Position numbers and translations under genes: made by a program | In this document: positions 8,832 to 17,696 of the stretch, one piece after another | Numbering within the stretch: position 1 is the first letter of the stretch | How the letters are laid out: each line of letters opens with the position of its first letter | Notes under the pieces: generated by a model | The model's database searches: none | Told to the model about the DNA's origin: nothing | Seen by the model: the letters and a program-made list of their open reading frames with translations, nothing else | Assembly (NCBI GenBank): GCA_002314325.1 | Contig: DCFC01000010.1 | Coordinates: 77,558 to 141,557, forward strand | Source: Megamonas hypermegale | GTDB taxonomy: Bacteria; Bacillota; Negativicutes; Selenomonadales; Selenomonadaceae | Reading direction: 5' to 3' | DNA length: 64,000 nucleotides

Positions 8832-8860
8832 TTGCTATACATAAACGGAAATGATAAAAT
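8832..8860 (+). promoter_or_regulatory. Probable murA promoter
   Basis: TTGCTA (8832-8837), 17-bp spacer, TAAAAT (8855-8860), about 32 bp before the TTG start codon. Confidence 0.6.
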
Positions 8861-8892
8861 AATAAAGATATAAGTCTTGTGGAGGATGAAAA

Positions 8893-10158
8893 TTGGAAAA
8901 GTTGATTATACATGGCGGTCATGAATTGCATGGTCGTGTAAAAATTAGCGGTGCAAAAAACGCTGTACTGCCTATAATTGCTGCAACTCTTCTGGCCCAG
9001 GATAAGCCATGTGTTTTAGACGAAGTTCCTTATTTAAACGACGTCTGCACAATAGCTGAAGTTCTGCGTCAGCTCGGCGCTAAAGTCAACTTCAATCGCG
9101 AAGAACATACGCTGTCCGTCGACAGTACCGTACTCAAAACAGTTGACGCGCCTTACGATTTAGTTCGTAAAATGAGAGCTTCTTTCGTTATCATGGGACC
9201 GCTTCTGGCCCGTTACGGCAAGGCGAAAATTTCCATGCCGGGCGGCTGCGCCATCGGTACCAGACCTATTGATTTGCACTTAAAAGGCTTTGAAGCTCTT
9301 GGAGCGGAAGTTGAAATCGGCCACGGCTTTATCAATGCTACTGCACCGAATGGGCTTAAAGGTACTAGTATCTATCTCGATTTTCCAAGTGTAGGAGCTA
9401 CAGAAAACATCATAATGGCTGCTTGCATGGCGGAAGGCCAGACTATTTTGGAAAACGCCGCACAGGAGCCGGAAATTATCGATTTAGCTAATTTCCTGAA
9501 TATCATGGGTGCCAAAATACGCGGTGCCGGTACGAATGTCATCAAAATAACGGGCGTACCGAAACTCATAGGTCATAATTATACCATTATTCCCGACCGT
9601 ATTGAAGCAGGCACTTACATGGTTGCTGTAGCTATGACTGGCGGAGATATCTATATAGAAAACGCTATCAGTGAGCATTTAAAACCTGTCATCGCCAAGC
9701 TCAATGAAGCCGGCGTGAATATCCAGGAAGACATCGACGGTATCCGTGTCAGCTGTAACAAGCGCCCCAAAGCCATCGATATCAAAACATTGCCGTATCC
9801 GGGCTTTCCGACGGATATGCAGGCACAGTTCATGGCAATGCTCACCATAGCAAACGGAACAGGATTTGTTACGGAAACGGTTTTTGAAAACCGCTTCATG
9901 CACGTAGACGAGCTCAAACGCATGGGAGCCAATATCAGAGTTGACGGCCGCACTGCCATTGTTGACGGTGTAGCAAAACTTACGGGCTGCCAGGTAAAAG
10001 CCACTGACCTGCGCGCCGGTGCTGCAATGGTTCTTGCCGGCCTTGTAGCCAGCGGTGAAACGCAAGTATCTTACATTCACCATATTGACAGAGGATATGA
10101 CAACCTCGTTGCCAAACTCTGCGGTCTCGGTGCCGATATTCGCCGTGTGGATAATTGA
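8893..10158 (+). CDS. murA: UDP-N-acetylglucosamine 1-carboxyvinyltransferase
   Basis: 421-aa MurA, which transfers enolpyruvate from PEP to UDP-GlcNAc in the first committed step of peptidoglycan synthesis in the cytoplasm. The N-terminal signature [12 protein letters not shown] (substrate-binding Lys22 and Asn23) and the mobile loop [10 protein letters not shown] are intact. The active-site Cys119, equivalent to E. coli Cys115 and the fosfomycin target, is kept, so no intrinsic resistance is predicted from this residue. It starts with TTG after GTGGAGGATG. It is a single-gene unit ended by its own terminator. Firmicutes often have two copies, and which paralogue this is cannot be told. Confidence 0.96.
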   Translation: MEKLIIHGGHELHGRVKISGAKNAVLPIIAATLLAQDKPCVLDEVPYLNDVCTIAEVLRQLGAKVNFNREEHTLSVDSTVLKTVDAPYDLVRKMRASFVIMGPLLARYGKAKISMPGGCAIGTRPIDLHLKGFEALGAEVEIGHGFINATAPNGLKGTSIYLDFPSVGATENIIMAACMAEGQTILENAAQEPEIIDLANFLNIMGAKIRGAGTNVIKITGVPKLIGHNYTIIPDRIEAGTYMVAVAMTGGDIYIENAISEHLKPVIAKLNEAGVNIQEDIDGIRVSCNKRPKAIDIKTLPYPGFPTDMQAQFMAMLTIANGTGFVTETVFENRFMHVDELKRMGANIRVDGRTAIVDGVAKLTGCQVKATDLRAGAAMVLAGLVASGETQVSYIHHIDRGYDNLVAKLCGLGADIRRVDN

Positions 10159-10175
10159 ATTAAAGGTTTTATACA

Positions 10176-10210
10176 AAAAAGACCAAGATAATATCTTGGT
10201 CTTTTTTTAT
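10176..10210 (+). terminator. Intrinsic terminator of murA
   Basis: AAAGACCAAGATA / TATCTTGGTCTTT stem followed by a run of T. Confidence 0.9.
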
Positions 10211-10225
10211 TTTACCAGCAATGGA

Positions 10226-10258
10226 AAAACAAAAACCGATACAAAAGAGTATCGGCTT
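10226..10258 (-). terminator. Intrinsic terminator of rpsF-ssb-rpsR
   Basis: CCGATAC / GTATCGG hairpin whose minus-strand 3' side is followed by T-rich sequence (TTTTTGTTTTT). It faces the murA terminator at the convergent junction. Confidence 0.75.
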
Positions 10259-10272
10259 TTATTTTCGCTTTA

Positions 10273-10506
10273 TTATTCAGCTGTGAACGGTAAAAGAGCG
10301 ATGTTGCGGGCTCTTTTGATTGCAACTGTAACCTGACGCTGATGGCAAGCACAGTTACCGGAAATACGGCGAGGTAAGATTTTACCGCGTTCCGTAATGA
10401 AACGACGGAGTTTTGCTACGTCTTTATAATCAATATGTTCGATTTTATCTGCACAGAAGCTGCAAACTTTTCTTTTTGGTCTTCTGTTTCTATCACGTTT
10501 AACCAA
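10273..10506 (-). CDS. rpsR: 30S ribosomal protein S18
   Basis: 77-aa S18 of the small subunit platform, which binds next to S6. Basic throughout. Cys15 and Cys18 (CSFC) together with Cys52 and Cys54 or His55 (NCACH) mark it as a zinc-binding type S18. It starts with TTG at 10506 after AAGGAGGG. It is the last gene of the rpsF-ssb-rpsR operon, the standard bacterial order. Confidence 0.96.
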   Translation of the reverse strand: MVKRDRNRRPKRKVCSFCADKIEHIDYKDVAKLRRFITERGKILPRRISGNCACHQRQVTVAIKRARNIALLPFTAE

Positions 10507-10520
10507 TTGTATTACCCTCC

Positions 10521-10967
10521 TTAAAATGGTATTTCTTCGTCAGGAGGTACCTCTGAACCGAAAGAAGCAGCTGCTCCTCCCATCGGAGACGGAGCCGGAG
10601 TTGCCGGTGCACTGCCGAAATGCGGCTGAGCTGGTGCCGACGCTCCAGTTGGTCTGGAACCCATAAATTCTATATCTTGAGCTACAACTTCCGTAACATA
10701 GCGCTTGCTTCCATCCTGTGCATCATAAGAACGAACCTGCATGCGGCCTTCTACTAAAATCTGGCTTCCTTTTACCAGATTGTTGCCGCAGATTTCAGCC
10801 AGTTTATCCCATACAACGATCGGAATAAAATCTGCCTGCTGCTGGTCTGCATTGCGGACAAATCTGCGATTTACCGCCAAAGTGAAGCTTGCCACCGCTT
10901 TTCCTGTTTGCGTGTAGCGTACTTCCGGGTCACGCACAAGACGACCTGCTAATATTACCCTATTCAT
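10521..10967 (-). CDS. ssb: Single-stranded DNA-binding protein
   Basis: 148-aa SSB. An OB-fold covers residues 1-105 ([20 protein letters not shown] opening). A Pro/Ala/Gly-rich flexible linker and the conserved acidic tip DEEIPF, which recruits repair and replication partners, follow. ATG follows GGAGGAAATTACC. Second gene of the rpsF-ssb-rpsR operon. Confidence 0.97.
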   Translation of the reverse strand: MNRVILAGRLVRDPEVRYTQTGKAVASFTLAVNRRFVRNADQQQADFIPIVVWDKLAEICGNNLVKGSQILVEGRMQVRSYDAQDGSKRYVTEVVAQDIEFMGSRPTGASAPAQPHFGSAPATPAPSPMGGAAASFGSEVPPDEEIPF

Positions 10968-10996
10968 GGTAATTTCCTCCCTGACAAATTTTATAA

Positions 10997-11284
10997 TTAT
11001 TCTTCGTCTTCTCTAACGATCATATGTTTTAAAACTTCATCAGTAATTTTCATTACACGGTCAAGTTCAGCAGCGCAAGCCGGTTCAGCTGTAAAGTTGA
11101 ATAAGCAGTAGTAACCGTCTGTGCAGTCTTTAATTTCGTAAGCCAGACGTTTTTTGCCCCAACGATCTTCTTTGTCAATAGTAGCACCATTGTCAACAAG
11201 CAGTTTGGAGAACTTTTCAATAACAGCATTAGTTGCTTCTTCATCCATTGGTCTTACGATAAAAATTACTTCATATTTTCTCAC
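10997..11284 (-). CDS. rpsF: 30S ribosomal protein S6
   Basis: 95-aa S6 ([21 protein letters not shown] opening), which forms a dimer with S18 on the 30S platform. The GTG at 11284 is chosen as start because GAGGAGGTG lies six bases upstream. The longer in-frame reading would extend into the leader hairpin. First gene of the rpsF-ssb-rpsR operon. Confidence 0.95.
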   Translation of the reverse strand: MRKYEVIFIVRPMDEEATNAVIEKFSKLLVDNGATIDKEDRWGKKRLAYEIKDCTDGYYCLFNFTAEPACAAELDRVMKITDEVLKHMIVREDEE

Positions 11285-11295
11285 AAAAACACCTC

Positions 11296-11335
11296 CTCTT
11301 TGGACTATCGGCCCTGTAACGGGCAGGGAAGATTT
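11296..11335 (-). promoter_or_regulatory. Candidate S6:S18 autoregulatory leader of rpsF
   Basis: The mRNA leader contains CCCTG..CAGGG followed directly by CCG (as read on the minus strand), just before the ribosome binding site. A small stem with an exposed CCG is the known recognition feature of S6:S18 leaders. I have not modelled the fold, so this is a candidate. Confidence 0.4.
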
Positions 11336-11369
11336 CATTATTGAAACCTGCTAAATACATAGCTTTTTC

Positions 11370-11398
11370 ATTATAGCACGCAAGATAGGCTAAAGCAA
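11370..11398 (-). promoter_or_regulatory. Promoter of the rpsF operon
   Basis: On the minus strand TTGCTT, a 17-bp spacer, and a perfect TATAAT. Confidence 0.75.
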
Positions 11399-11402
11399 GC
11401 CA

Positions 11403-12764
11403 TTATTTTATTTTTTCTTGGCCGCGCATGAGCGAAGCGATAAGCGCAAATACACACAAAACACTGAACAGCAAAAATATATCTTTTGCAGCTTTCAGTA
11501 TCATATCTACATATTCAGCCATGGCGACATCGGCCGTATACACCGACAGAATGAGCGTCACAATCGCCATGCTCACAGCCTGACCGATAAGACGCATCAC
11601 TGCCACTATGGACGACGCTATCCCGTAAAATTCCGCCGCCACTGCTCCCATAATGGCATTATTGTTCGGCGAGGAAAACAGACCGAAACCCAGTCCGATA
11701 AAGGCGAGATTGGCACCGATAAAATACAACGATGTCGTTTCATGCAGAAAGGAAAAAATAAACAGCCCAATCATCATAATCCCCATACCGCAGGAAGCAA
11801 TTATGCGCGGTGAAAACTTATCCGACAAAGCACCCGCTTTCGGCGACACGATTGCCATAAGACACGGCTGAATGAGCAGAAACGAACCAGCCGTAAAAGC
11901 ATCCATGCCCCGCACCAGCTGCAGATACAGCGATATCACAAAACCAATGGCGAACGTCGCACTGTAATGAATAAGCGCCGCTAAATTGGACATAGCAAAC
12001 ACCGTATTCTTGAATAACGATAATTTCACCAGCGGTGAAGCCGATTTATTCTGTTCCCAGATAAATATGAAAAACAGTATTAAAGCTATAAACGGAAAAT
12101 AATGCACTATTTCATGGCGCGTCCAGTCAGACAGACCGTACAGAAACAGTACAATCATCACCACATAGATAAAACTGCCGATAAAATCAAATTTCTGCCC
12201 TCTGGCGCCGTACCAATCCATTTTTATCTTTCCCATCAAAACGAGATTTACCAGCAAAACAAAGCCGGTAAACCAGAAAATCATGCGCCAGCCCAGATAA
12301 TCCGTGATAAAACCGCCGATAAACGGACCTAAAGACACACCGGCATATACAAATGAAACGGACATGCCGATTATCTGCCCGCGTTTTTTCGCATCATAAC
12401 ACGAAACGAGCAAAGCCATGCTCGTCCCGAAAATCATAGCCATGGAAAGCCCCTGCAAAAACCGCACAAATACAAAAGATAAAAAATGCTGCATCAGTGC
12501 ACAGATAAAAGTCGTAACGCAAATACAGACAAGACCGGCAACATAAACTCTGCGCCGTCCCTTTATATCGGACAATCTGCCGAAAGGCAGAAGACCCGCC
12601 GCCGAGCCGATTAAAAAAGACGTTACCGCCCAAGTCAGAATATCCGGATTTAAATTAAAATCCTCCGCCATCGCCGGAACGGCTACATTTATGGAACTGC
12701 CCATAAACGCCCCGACAAAAGACGTTATCATTACCGCAATCAGTATTCTTTTCTGCTGACTCAT
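11403..12764 (-). CDS. MFS efflux transporter (DHA2-like)
   Basis: 453-aa major facilitator protein with about 14 predicted transmembrane segments, matching the DHA2 drug:H+ antiporter branch (EmrB/QacA-like). Motif A, GRLSDIKGRRRVY, is intact between TM2 and TM3. The GAFMGSSINVAVPAMAEDF opening is typical of the family. Start 12764 is preferred to longer in-frame readings because the family sequence begins at MSQQKRI and a G-rich Shine-Dalgarno (GGGCGGGTGAG) precedes it. Substrate unknown. It stands alone between the ribosomal operon and a small gene. Confidence 0.88.
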   Translation of the reverse strand: MSQQKRILIAVMITSFVGAFMGSSINVAVPAMAEDFNLNPDILTWAVTSFLIGSAAGLLPFGRLSDIKGRRRVYVAGLVCICVTTFICALMQHFLSFVFVRFLQGLSMAMIFGTSMALLVSCYDAKKRGQIIGMSVSFVYAGVSLGPFIGGFITDYLGWRMIFWFTGFVLLVNLVLMGKIKMDWYGARGQKFDFIGSFIYVVMIVLFLYGLSDWTRHEIVHYFPFIALILFFIFIWEQNKSASPLVKLSLFKNTVFAMSNLAALIHYSATFAIGFVISLYLQLVRGMDAFTAGSFLLIQPCLMAIVSPKAGALSDKFSPRIIASCGMGIMMIGLFIFSFLHETTSLYFIGANLAFIGLGFGLFSSPNNNAIMGAVAAEFYGIASSIVAVMRLIGQAVSMAIVTLILSVYTADVAMAEYVDMILKAAKDIFLLFSVLCVFALIASLMRGQEKIK

Positions 12765-12822
12765 TTTCTCACCCGCCCTGTAATCGTTTACTCTAATTTT
12801 AGCAAAAATACGGTGGAAAATA

Positions 12823-12863
12823 CAAAAAAACTTTGCCGCCTGCATAGCAGACAGCAAAGTTTT
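12823..12863 (-). terminator. Intrinsic terminator downstream of the small gene at 13110
   Basis: AAACTTTGC / GCAAAGTTT stem followed on the minus strand by seven T. Confidence 0.85.
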
Positions 12864-12882
12864 CACTTTTCTTACAACAAGA

Positions 12883-13110
12883 TTATATAGCAGCGGCAGA
12901 ATTATTACATGTAGAAATACGCCAAATACGTTCAAACGGATAATTCTTAAATAAATACCGCAAGTCAACGTATTCATCACCTAAGATAAATGTTACACGT
13001 TTTAACTCTTTACCCTTGGATATTCTTCTCAATTTATTGATATAATATGCTATTTCTACATCATCTAATTTACCATTTTGCATATATACTGTTATTCCTT
13101 CGTATACCAA
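12883..13110 (-). CDS. Small conserved-looking hypothetical protein
   Basis: 75 aa (81 aa from an upstream ATG at 13128), not recognised. It has mixed charge, no signal peptide and no clear membrane helix, with a Tyr/Phe-rich middle (YVDLRYLFKNYPFERIWRI). TTG 13110 is preferred because GGAGGTG lies six bases before it, while the ATG at 13128 overlaps that site. A good ribosome binding site and its own terminator argue for a real gene. No function can be assigned. Confidence 0.65.
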   Translation of the reverse strand: MVYEGITVYMQNGKLDDVEIAYYINKLRRISKGKELKRVTFILGDEYVDLRYLFKNYPFERIWRISTCNNSAAAI

Positions 13111-13254
13111 AATAGACACCTCCGGCATAATGGAAAAGTTTAGACATAAACAGTAGACATAAATAGTATTTTATACATCTGCAATTTTACACTATGGATT
13201 ATTAATTGTCAAACCCTTGTAAACAAATATGTAATATATTGAAAATTTTTATAT

Positions 13255-13301
13255 CTTAACAAAGAAACAAGATACGCAGCTTTAATACCTGCAATATCTT
13301 G
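13255..13301 (-). terminator. Probable terminator of the aminopeptidase gene
   Basis: CAAGATATTGCAG / CTGCGTATCTTG stem on the minus strand followed by TTTCTTTG. It is about 50 bp past the stop codon. Confidence 0.6.
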
Positions 13302-13349
13302 CTTCCTTACACTTTCAATCTTATGTTTTTTTATACAGTTTACTAATTT

Positions 13350-14462
13350 TTATTTAAGATTTTCCGGATTTAAGCATTTTAAATCGTCTACTACAAAAAT
13401 GCCGTCTTTACGAATTAGTTCACTATCAAAGTATATTTCTCCACCACCATACTCACTCGTCTGGATAAGCACCAAATCCCAGTGAACAGCGGAACGGTTC
13501 GTATTATCCGCATCTTCATAAGCGCAGCCCGGTGTGAAATGCAGACTTCCGCTTATCTTTTCATCGAATAAAATGTCTTTCATCGGGAAAGTAATATACG
13601 GATTTAAACCGAAAGAAAACTCGCCGATATATCTTGCGCCTTCATCTGTATCCAAAATTTTATTCAGCTTTTCCGTATGGTTTGCCGAGGCTTTCACTAT
13701 CTTTCCGTCCGCAAAAGTGAGTGAAATATTTTCAAAAGTCGTTCCCTGATAGATAGTCGGTGTATTGTACGTAATCGTTCCGTTCACCGAATTTTTTACA
13801 GGAGCCGTATAAACTTCACCGTCCGGTATATTGCAGTCTCCGGCGCATTTTACAGCCGGCATGTTTTTTATGGAAAACGTAATATCCGTTCCCTTTCCTT
13901 TTATATGCACTTTATCGGTTTTTTCCATACGCTTTACAAGAGCATCCATTGCCTTGTTCATCTTATTGTAATCCAGATTGCACACATTGTAGTAAAAATC
14001 GCTGAAAGCATCGCTGCTCATATTGGCAAGCTGCGCCATGGCTCCGTTCGGATAACGCAGTACGCACCATTTTGTTTTCGGAACGCGGATATCACTGTGC
14101 ACCGGTTTCATCCAGTATTTGGAGTAAAGCTCCATGTTCTGCGCCGGTACATCGCTGAGCTGACTTACATTTTCACTGCCGCGAATAGCGATATACGCAT
14201 CCATGCCTTTCATGCGCAAAGTTTCATATTCAGCACAAAATTCCATCTGTTCTTTCGTCGCGCCCAGAAGCAATTCACGCTGCATTCTGAGATTTTTTAT
14301 TGTGAGAAACGGTATACCGCCGACTTTATAGGCTTCCCTTATCAAAGCCTGTGCCAGTTCCATGCCCTCATCGATAAGCTCAATCAGAAGTTTTTCACCT
14401 TTTTTTAATCGCACTGAATAGTTTATTAAATTATGCGCTAAAATTTCATTTCTCTTATCCAT
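13350..14462 (-). CDS. M29 family aminopeptidase
   Basis: 370-aa metallo-aminopeptidase of the M29 (thermophilic aminopeptidase/AmpS/PepS) family, cytoplasmic, which releases N-terminal residues from peptides. Family metal-ligand motifs are visible in order: NIPDGEVYTAP (Glu), GARYIGEFSFG (Glu), HFTPGCAYEDA and SAVHWDLV (His and Asp near the C-terminus). Length is at the short end of the family. ATG follows a weak AAAAGGAGAATTTT site. Monocistronic. Confidence 0.9.
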   Translation of the reverse strand: MDKRNEILAHNLINYSVRLKKGEKLLIELIDEGMELAQALIREAYKVGGIPFLTIKNLRMQRELLLGATKEQMEFCAEYETLRMKGMDAYIAIRGSENVSQLSDVPAQNMELYSKYWMKPVHSDIRVPKTKWCVLRYPNGAMAQLANMSSDAFSDFYYNVCNLDYNKMNKAMDALVKRMEKTDKVHIKGKGTDITFSIKNMPAVKCAGDCNIPDGEVYTAPVKNSVNGTITYNTPTIYQGTTFENISLTFADGKIVKASANHTEKLNKILDTDEGARYIGEFSFGLNPYITFPMKDILFDEKISGSLHFTPGCAYEDADNTNRSAVHWDLVLIQTSEYGGGEIYFDSELIRKDGIFVVDDLKCLNPENLK

Positions 14463-14539
14463 AAAATTCTCCTTTTATTTCTTTTTTTTGATAAATATAT
14501 TTCTATTTGTCATTCTTTTTACTGTAAAAGAATAACGAA

Positions 14540-14895
14540 GAAAGTGCCTGTTCGGCACAATATAAGATAAAAAGATTTAATTTCTTAATTTATCTTCATA
14601 TTGTGCCGGGCAATTTTTCTTTGAAGTCAAAGAAAAGTTGCCGAAAAAGAAACCTTTTAGTTCGTAGCCCATAAGAGATTTTCAGCATGAGTAGCGAATT
14701 GTAGTGTCAACAGCTCAGATTTTAGTTCCTGCTGAAATAGAGAGCACGAGCCAAATTCCAAACGTTTCAAGCCATTGTATCGCCTGTATTTATCAAAGAG
14801 CTACGAAGGCTCGCCCAGTGCAGCGTTAGCGAAACGTTAAAAGGTCTTTTCTTTTTGGTTCGTTTTTCTTTTGACCTTTCAAAAGAAAAATGAAC
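14540..14895. repeat. Long dispersed repeat L (complete copy)
   Basis: About 355 bp built of successive hairpins. GGCACAATATAAGATAAA pairs with TTTATCTTCATATTGTGCC. GGCAATTTTTCTTTGA pairs with TCAAAGAAAAGTTGCC. An AACGTTTC / GAAACGTT pair comes next, then the terminal GTTCGTTTTTCTTTT hairpin. Its right part recurs at 34-244 and its left part at 63917-64000. In the last copy both arms of the first stem change together (GGCGC/GCGCC), which supports a conserved RNA or DNA fold. No credible protein is encoded. Confidence 0.85.
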
Positions 14896-14928
14896 ATCTA
14901 ACCATATTATAGAATAAAAAAATATCTA

Positions 14929-14957
14929 TTGACAATCTTACAATATACGAGTATATT
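14929..14957 (+). promoter_or_regulatory. Sigma-A promoter of the T-box transcript
   Basis: Perfect TTGACA (14929-14934), 17-bp spacer, TATATT (14952-14957), just upstream of the T-box leader. Confidence 0.8.
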
Positions 14958-14964
14958 ATTTTAC

Positions 14965-15222
14965 ATCAAGTTTTGTAAATTTGTAATGTTTAAAATAGAG
15001 TTTATATCTGATGACAGGAACGAGTAATCCTTAATATTGGCTTACAGAGAGCCGCTACTGGCTGAAAGGCGGCAGTCAATTTAATGATGAATATCCTCCT
15101 TGAAGATTACGGCTGAAATCCAGTAAGCCAAAACGTCTGTTCCACGTTATAGGAAACACGTATTATAATGTACGTTGCTGAGCGCTGCTTTTGGCAGAAA
15201 TTGGGTGGTAACACGGAAATAT
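14965..15222 (+). promoter_or_regulatory. T-box leader controlling the downstream MFS transporter
   Basis: A GATGA..GAGTA stem I base, the AGAGAG box (about 15049) with a GGCTGAAA-type distal loop, and the T-box core TTGGGTGGTAACACGG (about 15201-15216) are all present in the right order, followed by a terminator. The UGGU in the core would pair with an ACCA tRNA end, so the cognate tRNA should have discriminator A. The specifier codon could not be fixed by eye. A UAC at 15108-15110 is one candidate (Tyr, discriminator A). Confidence 0.88.
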
Positions 15223-15223
15223 A

Positions 15224-15254
15224 CCTTCGTCCCTTCTCGGGCGGAGGTTTTTTT
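15224..15254 (+). terminator. T-box terminator
   Basis: CCTTCGTCCC / GGGCGGAGG stem followed by seven T. It competes with the antiterminator formed by the T-box core. Confidence 0.88.
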
Positions 15255-15302
15255 ATACATACAAATACGGCAAAACTAGTATATATTTAGGAGGAAATTT
15301 TT

Positions 15303-16637
15303 ATGGAACAAATCAATTTTGCCAACTTAAAGAGAAAACGCGATATACATATCATTTTCCCGGTATTTTTAGTTTCCATCATCGCCTGTATCGATCGCGT
15401 AAATATCGCTTATGCCACGCTTACCATGTCGGAAGATTTGCCATGGCTTACGGCCGAAGTATTCGGCGCCGGTGCCGGTATTTTCTTTTTGGGATATCTC
15501 ATTTTTGAAATTCCCGGTTCATTGATAGCCGCCCGATTTTCCGCCAGCAAATGGATTGCCCGCATCATGTTCACATGGGGCATCGTCTGCGTACTCATGG
15601 CATTTATAGACACCAAGACGCAATTTTACGTATTCCGCTTTCTGCTCGGTGCTGCTGAAGCCAGCCTTTATCCTGTTATCTATTCCATACTGTTTCCGCG
15701 CTGGTTTAAACCAGAGGAACGTTCCCGCGCTACTTCTTTAATGCTCATTTCCATGCTCGTTGCCAATATTATCGGTGCACCGCTCGCCGGTGTTCTTTTA
15801 AGCACTTCCGTATTCGGCATGCACGGCTGGCAGGAGCTTTTCATTCTGGAAGCAATCCCGGCACTCGTTTTTGCCGTTGTTTTCTTCTTCTGGGTAAAAG
15901 ACAAACCGGAACAGGTTTCCTGGCTCACGGATGCTGAGAAAAAATACTTAACGGATGCTTTCAACGAAGACCAGGCACGTATGCACAATATCAAAAAATA
16001 TACTATCGCACAGGCTCTTACCGACAGAAAAGTATTGAAACTGTGCTTCATCTATTTCATGTGGATTATCGGTTACTGGGGCTTCAGCTTCTGGATGCCT
16101 ACGGCTCTCAAAAATCTGTCCGGCTGGTCGACGAGCTTCCTCGGCGGCGCTATCGCCATTCCTATGCTGGCGGCACTCGTTGTACAGCTGATTGTCAGCT
16201 ACACTTCCACTAAAACGGGTGATAAAGTCTGGCATGTATCCATTGCCATGTTCATCGGCGCTATCGGTCTCGGTCTCAGCCCGTTCGTTACCGACCCGTC
16301 CTGGGCGCTTGTCTTAATCTGCCTCACTGCCATCGGCACTTACACCTGCATGGGCATCTGGTGGACTATTCCTACAACATTTTTAACCGGTCCTGCTGCT
16401 GCCGGTGCTGTCGGACTCATCAATTCCTGCGGCAATATGGGCGGCTGGGTAGGCCCTTACCTGATGGGATTTGTTAAAACAGAAACAGGTACTTTTGACC
16501 TTGGCTACTTCATCATGGCATTCTTCCTCGTCGTTGCCGGTGTAACTATCCTGTCGATAAAATACGGCTGGAACGGCAAGAAAAACCGCCAGCATGCGGA
16601 AACTGCCGCTGTCGCTCTCGAAAAAAACGTTAAATAA
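15303..16637 (+). CDS. MFS transporter of the anion:cation symporter (ACS) type, T-box regulated
   Basis: 444-aa major facilitator with 12 predicted membrane segments. The FLVSIIACIDRVNIAYA opening, the LGYLIFEIPGSLIAARFSASKW motif A region and the RFLLGAAEASLYPVI motif are typical of the ACS family (organic acid, tartrate or phthalate-type permeases). GGAGG lies eight bases before ATG. Because the leader is a T-box, expression should rise when one tRNA is uncharged. This suggests import of an amino acid, a precursor or a related organic acid, unlike most characterised ACS members. Substrate unknown. Monocistronic. Confidence 0.88.
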   Translation: MEQINFANLKRKRDIHIIFPVFLVSIIACIDRVNIAYATLTMSEDLPWLTAEVFGAGAGIFFLGYLIFEIPGSLIAARFSASKWIARIMFTWGIVCVLMAFIDTKTQFYVFRFLLGAAEASLYPVIYSILFPRWFKPEERSRATSLMLISMLVANIIGAPLAGVLLSTSVFGMHGWQELFILEAIPALVFAVVFFFWVKDKPEQVSWLTDAEKKYLTDAFNEDQARMHNIKKYTIAQALTDRKVLKLCFIYFMWIIGYWGFSFWMPTALKNLSGWSTSFLGGAIAIPMLAALVVQLIVSYTSTKTGDKVWHVSIAMFIGAIGLGLSPFVTDPSWALVLICLTAIGTYTCMGIWWTIPTTFLTGPAAAGAVGLINSCGNMGGWVGPYLMGFVKTETGTFDLGYFIMAFFLVVAGVTILSIKYGWNGKKNRQHAETAAVALEKNVK

Positions 16638-16650
16638 TGTTAAATAAAAT

Positions 16651-16690
16651 AAAAAAGGATTAAACGCATTTTGCCGTTTAATCCTTTTTT
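16651..16690 (+). terminator. Intrinsic terminator after the ACS transporter
   Basis: AAAAAGGATTAAACG / CGTTTAATCCTTTTTT stem with a U-tract. Confidence 0.9.
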
Positions 16691-16702
16691 CATTAAATAC
16701 TT

Positions 16703-16826
16703 ATTGTGCTAATTAACTTTCTAAATCAATATAATACTTTATATTTAGTGAGGTTAAGTGATAACATCGAACGAATATAAAGTATTATACTGCTCATACA
16801 GGCTCGATATTTTACGAGCACAATAG
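16703..16826. repeat. Palindromic repeat P (copy 2)
   Basis: Nearly identical to 1510-1630: TATAATACTTTATATTTAG and ATATAAAGTATTATACTG arms, GTGAGGTTAAGTG centre, and outer GTGCTAAT / CGAGCAC ends. It lies between the ACS transporter terminator and rpe. Confidence 0.85.
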
Positions 16827-16830
16827 GTAA

Positions 16831-17496
16831 TTAAATATTGTAATCTTTTGCAATCTGAGCAAATTCTTTTACTCTGGCGGAAATATCTTCTGCACCCATT
16901 ACGGCTGAGCCGGCTACAATCACATTGGCACCATTGGCAAATACCGTTTTAAGCGTCTGCGGATTAATGCCGCCGTCCACTTCGATATCATAATGGTAAT
17001 CATGCTGGCTGCGAAGCTCTGCCAATTTTTTTACCTTTTCCATCTGGTCTTCCATGAATTTCTGACCGCCGAAACCCGGTTCAACCGTCATAACAAGCAC
17101 CATATCAAGCTCCGGCAGCAGTTCTTCAATCGTGGAAAGCGGTGTCGCCGGTTTTAAGGCAACAGCGGCTTTCATGCCGAGCTGTTTTATCTTTGCCACA
17201 AGTTCTTTCGCGTTCTTCGTCGCTTCAATATGGAAACAGAAAATATCCGTGCCTGCTTTGGCGAACTGCTCTACATACCGTTCCGGCTCAATAATCATCA
17301 AATGCACATCAAATACCATTTTTGTATATTTGCGGATGGACTGCACGACAGAAAGTCCGAACGATAAATTCGGCACGAATACGCCGTCCATGATATCCAG
17401 ATGAATATACGGAACGTCTGCTCTCTCCAATTCTTCAAGCTGCTGCTTTAAAATGCCGAAATCCGCTGCCAATAGTGATGGTGCCAACTTATACAT
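16831..17496 (-). CDS. rpe: Ribulose-phosphate 3-epimerase
   Basis: 221-aa TIM-barrel epimerase interconverting ribulose 5-phosphate and xylulose 5-phosphate in the pentose phosphate pathway. Diagnostic motifs are APSLLAADFG at the N-terminus, HLDIMDGVFVPN (metal-binding His and Asp), FDVHLMI, and EVDGGINPQT with the second catalytic Asp. ATG follows AAAGGATG. It stands alone here, whereas in many Firmicutes rpe follows rsgA or a kinase gene. Confidence 0.96.
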   Translation of the reverse strand: MYKLAPSLLAADFGILKQQLEELERADVPYIHLDIMDGVFVPNLSFGLSVVQSIRKYTKMVFDVHLMIIEPERYVEQFAKAGTDIFCFHIEATKNAKELVAKIKQLGMKAAVALKPATPLSTIEELLPELDMVLVMTVEPGFGGQKFMEDQMEKVKKLAELRSQHDYHYDIEVDGGINPQTLKTVFANGANVIVAGSAVMGAEDISARVKEFAQIAKDYNI

Positions 17497-17696
17497 ATAA
17501 TCGCATCCTTTCTTTGTCCTAAAAAATTTCTAAAATTATTGTAGCCCAAACTTAATATTTAGTCTACCAAAAAGCCGTAATTAGGTATATAATCTTATTA
17601 CAAATTATTTGATTAGTTTATAGTTCATTTTAATGTCTACATGATTTATAATAATTAAAAACAATAAATCACTTAATTAAGAAAGGGATGATTTAA

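Noticed and set aside
14640..14895. Short peptides encoded in repeat L as real genes
   Set aside because: The frames are broken differently in the two copies and lack start signals. The sequence is better explained by RNA/DNA hairpins.
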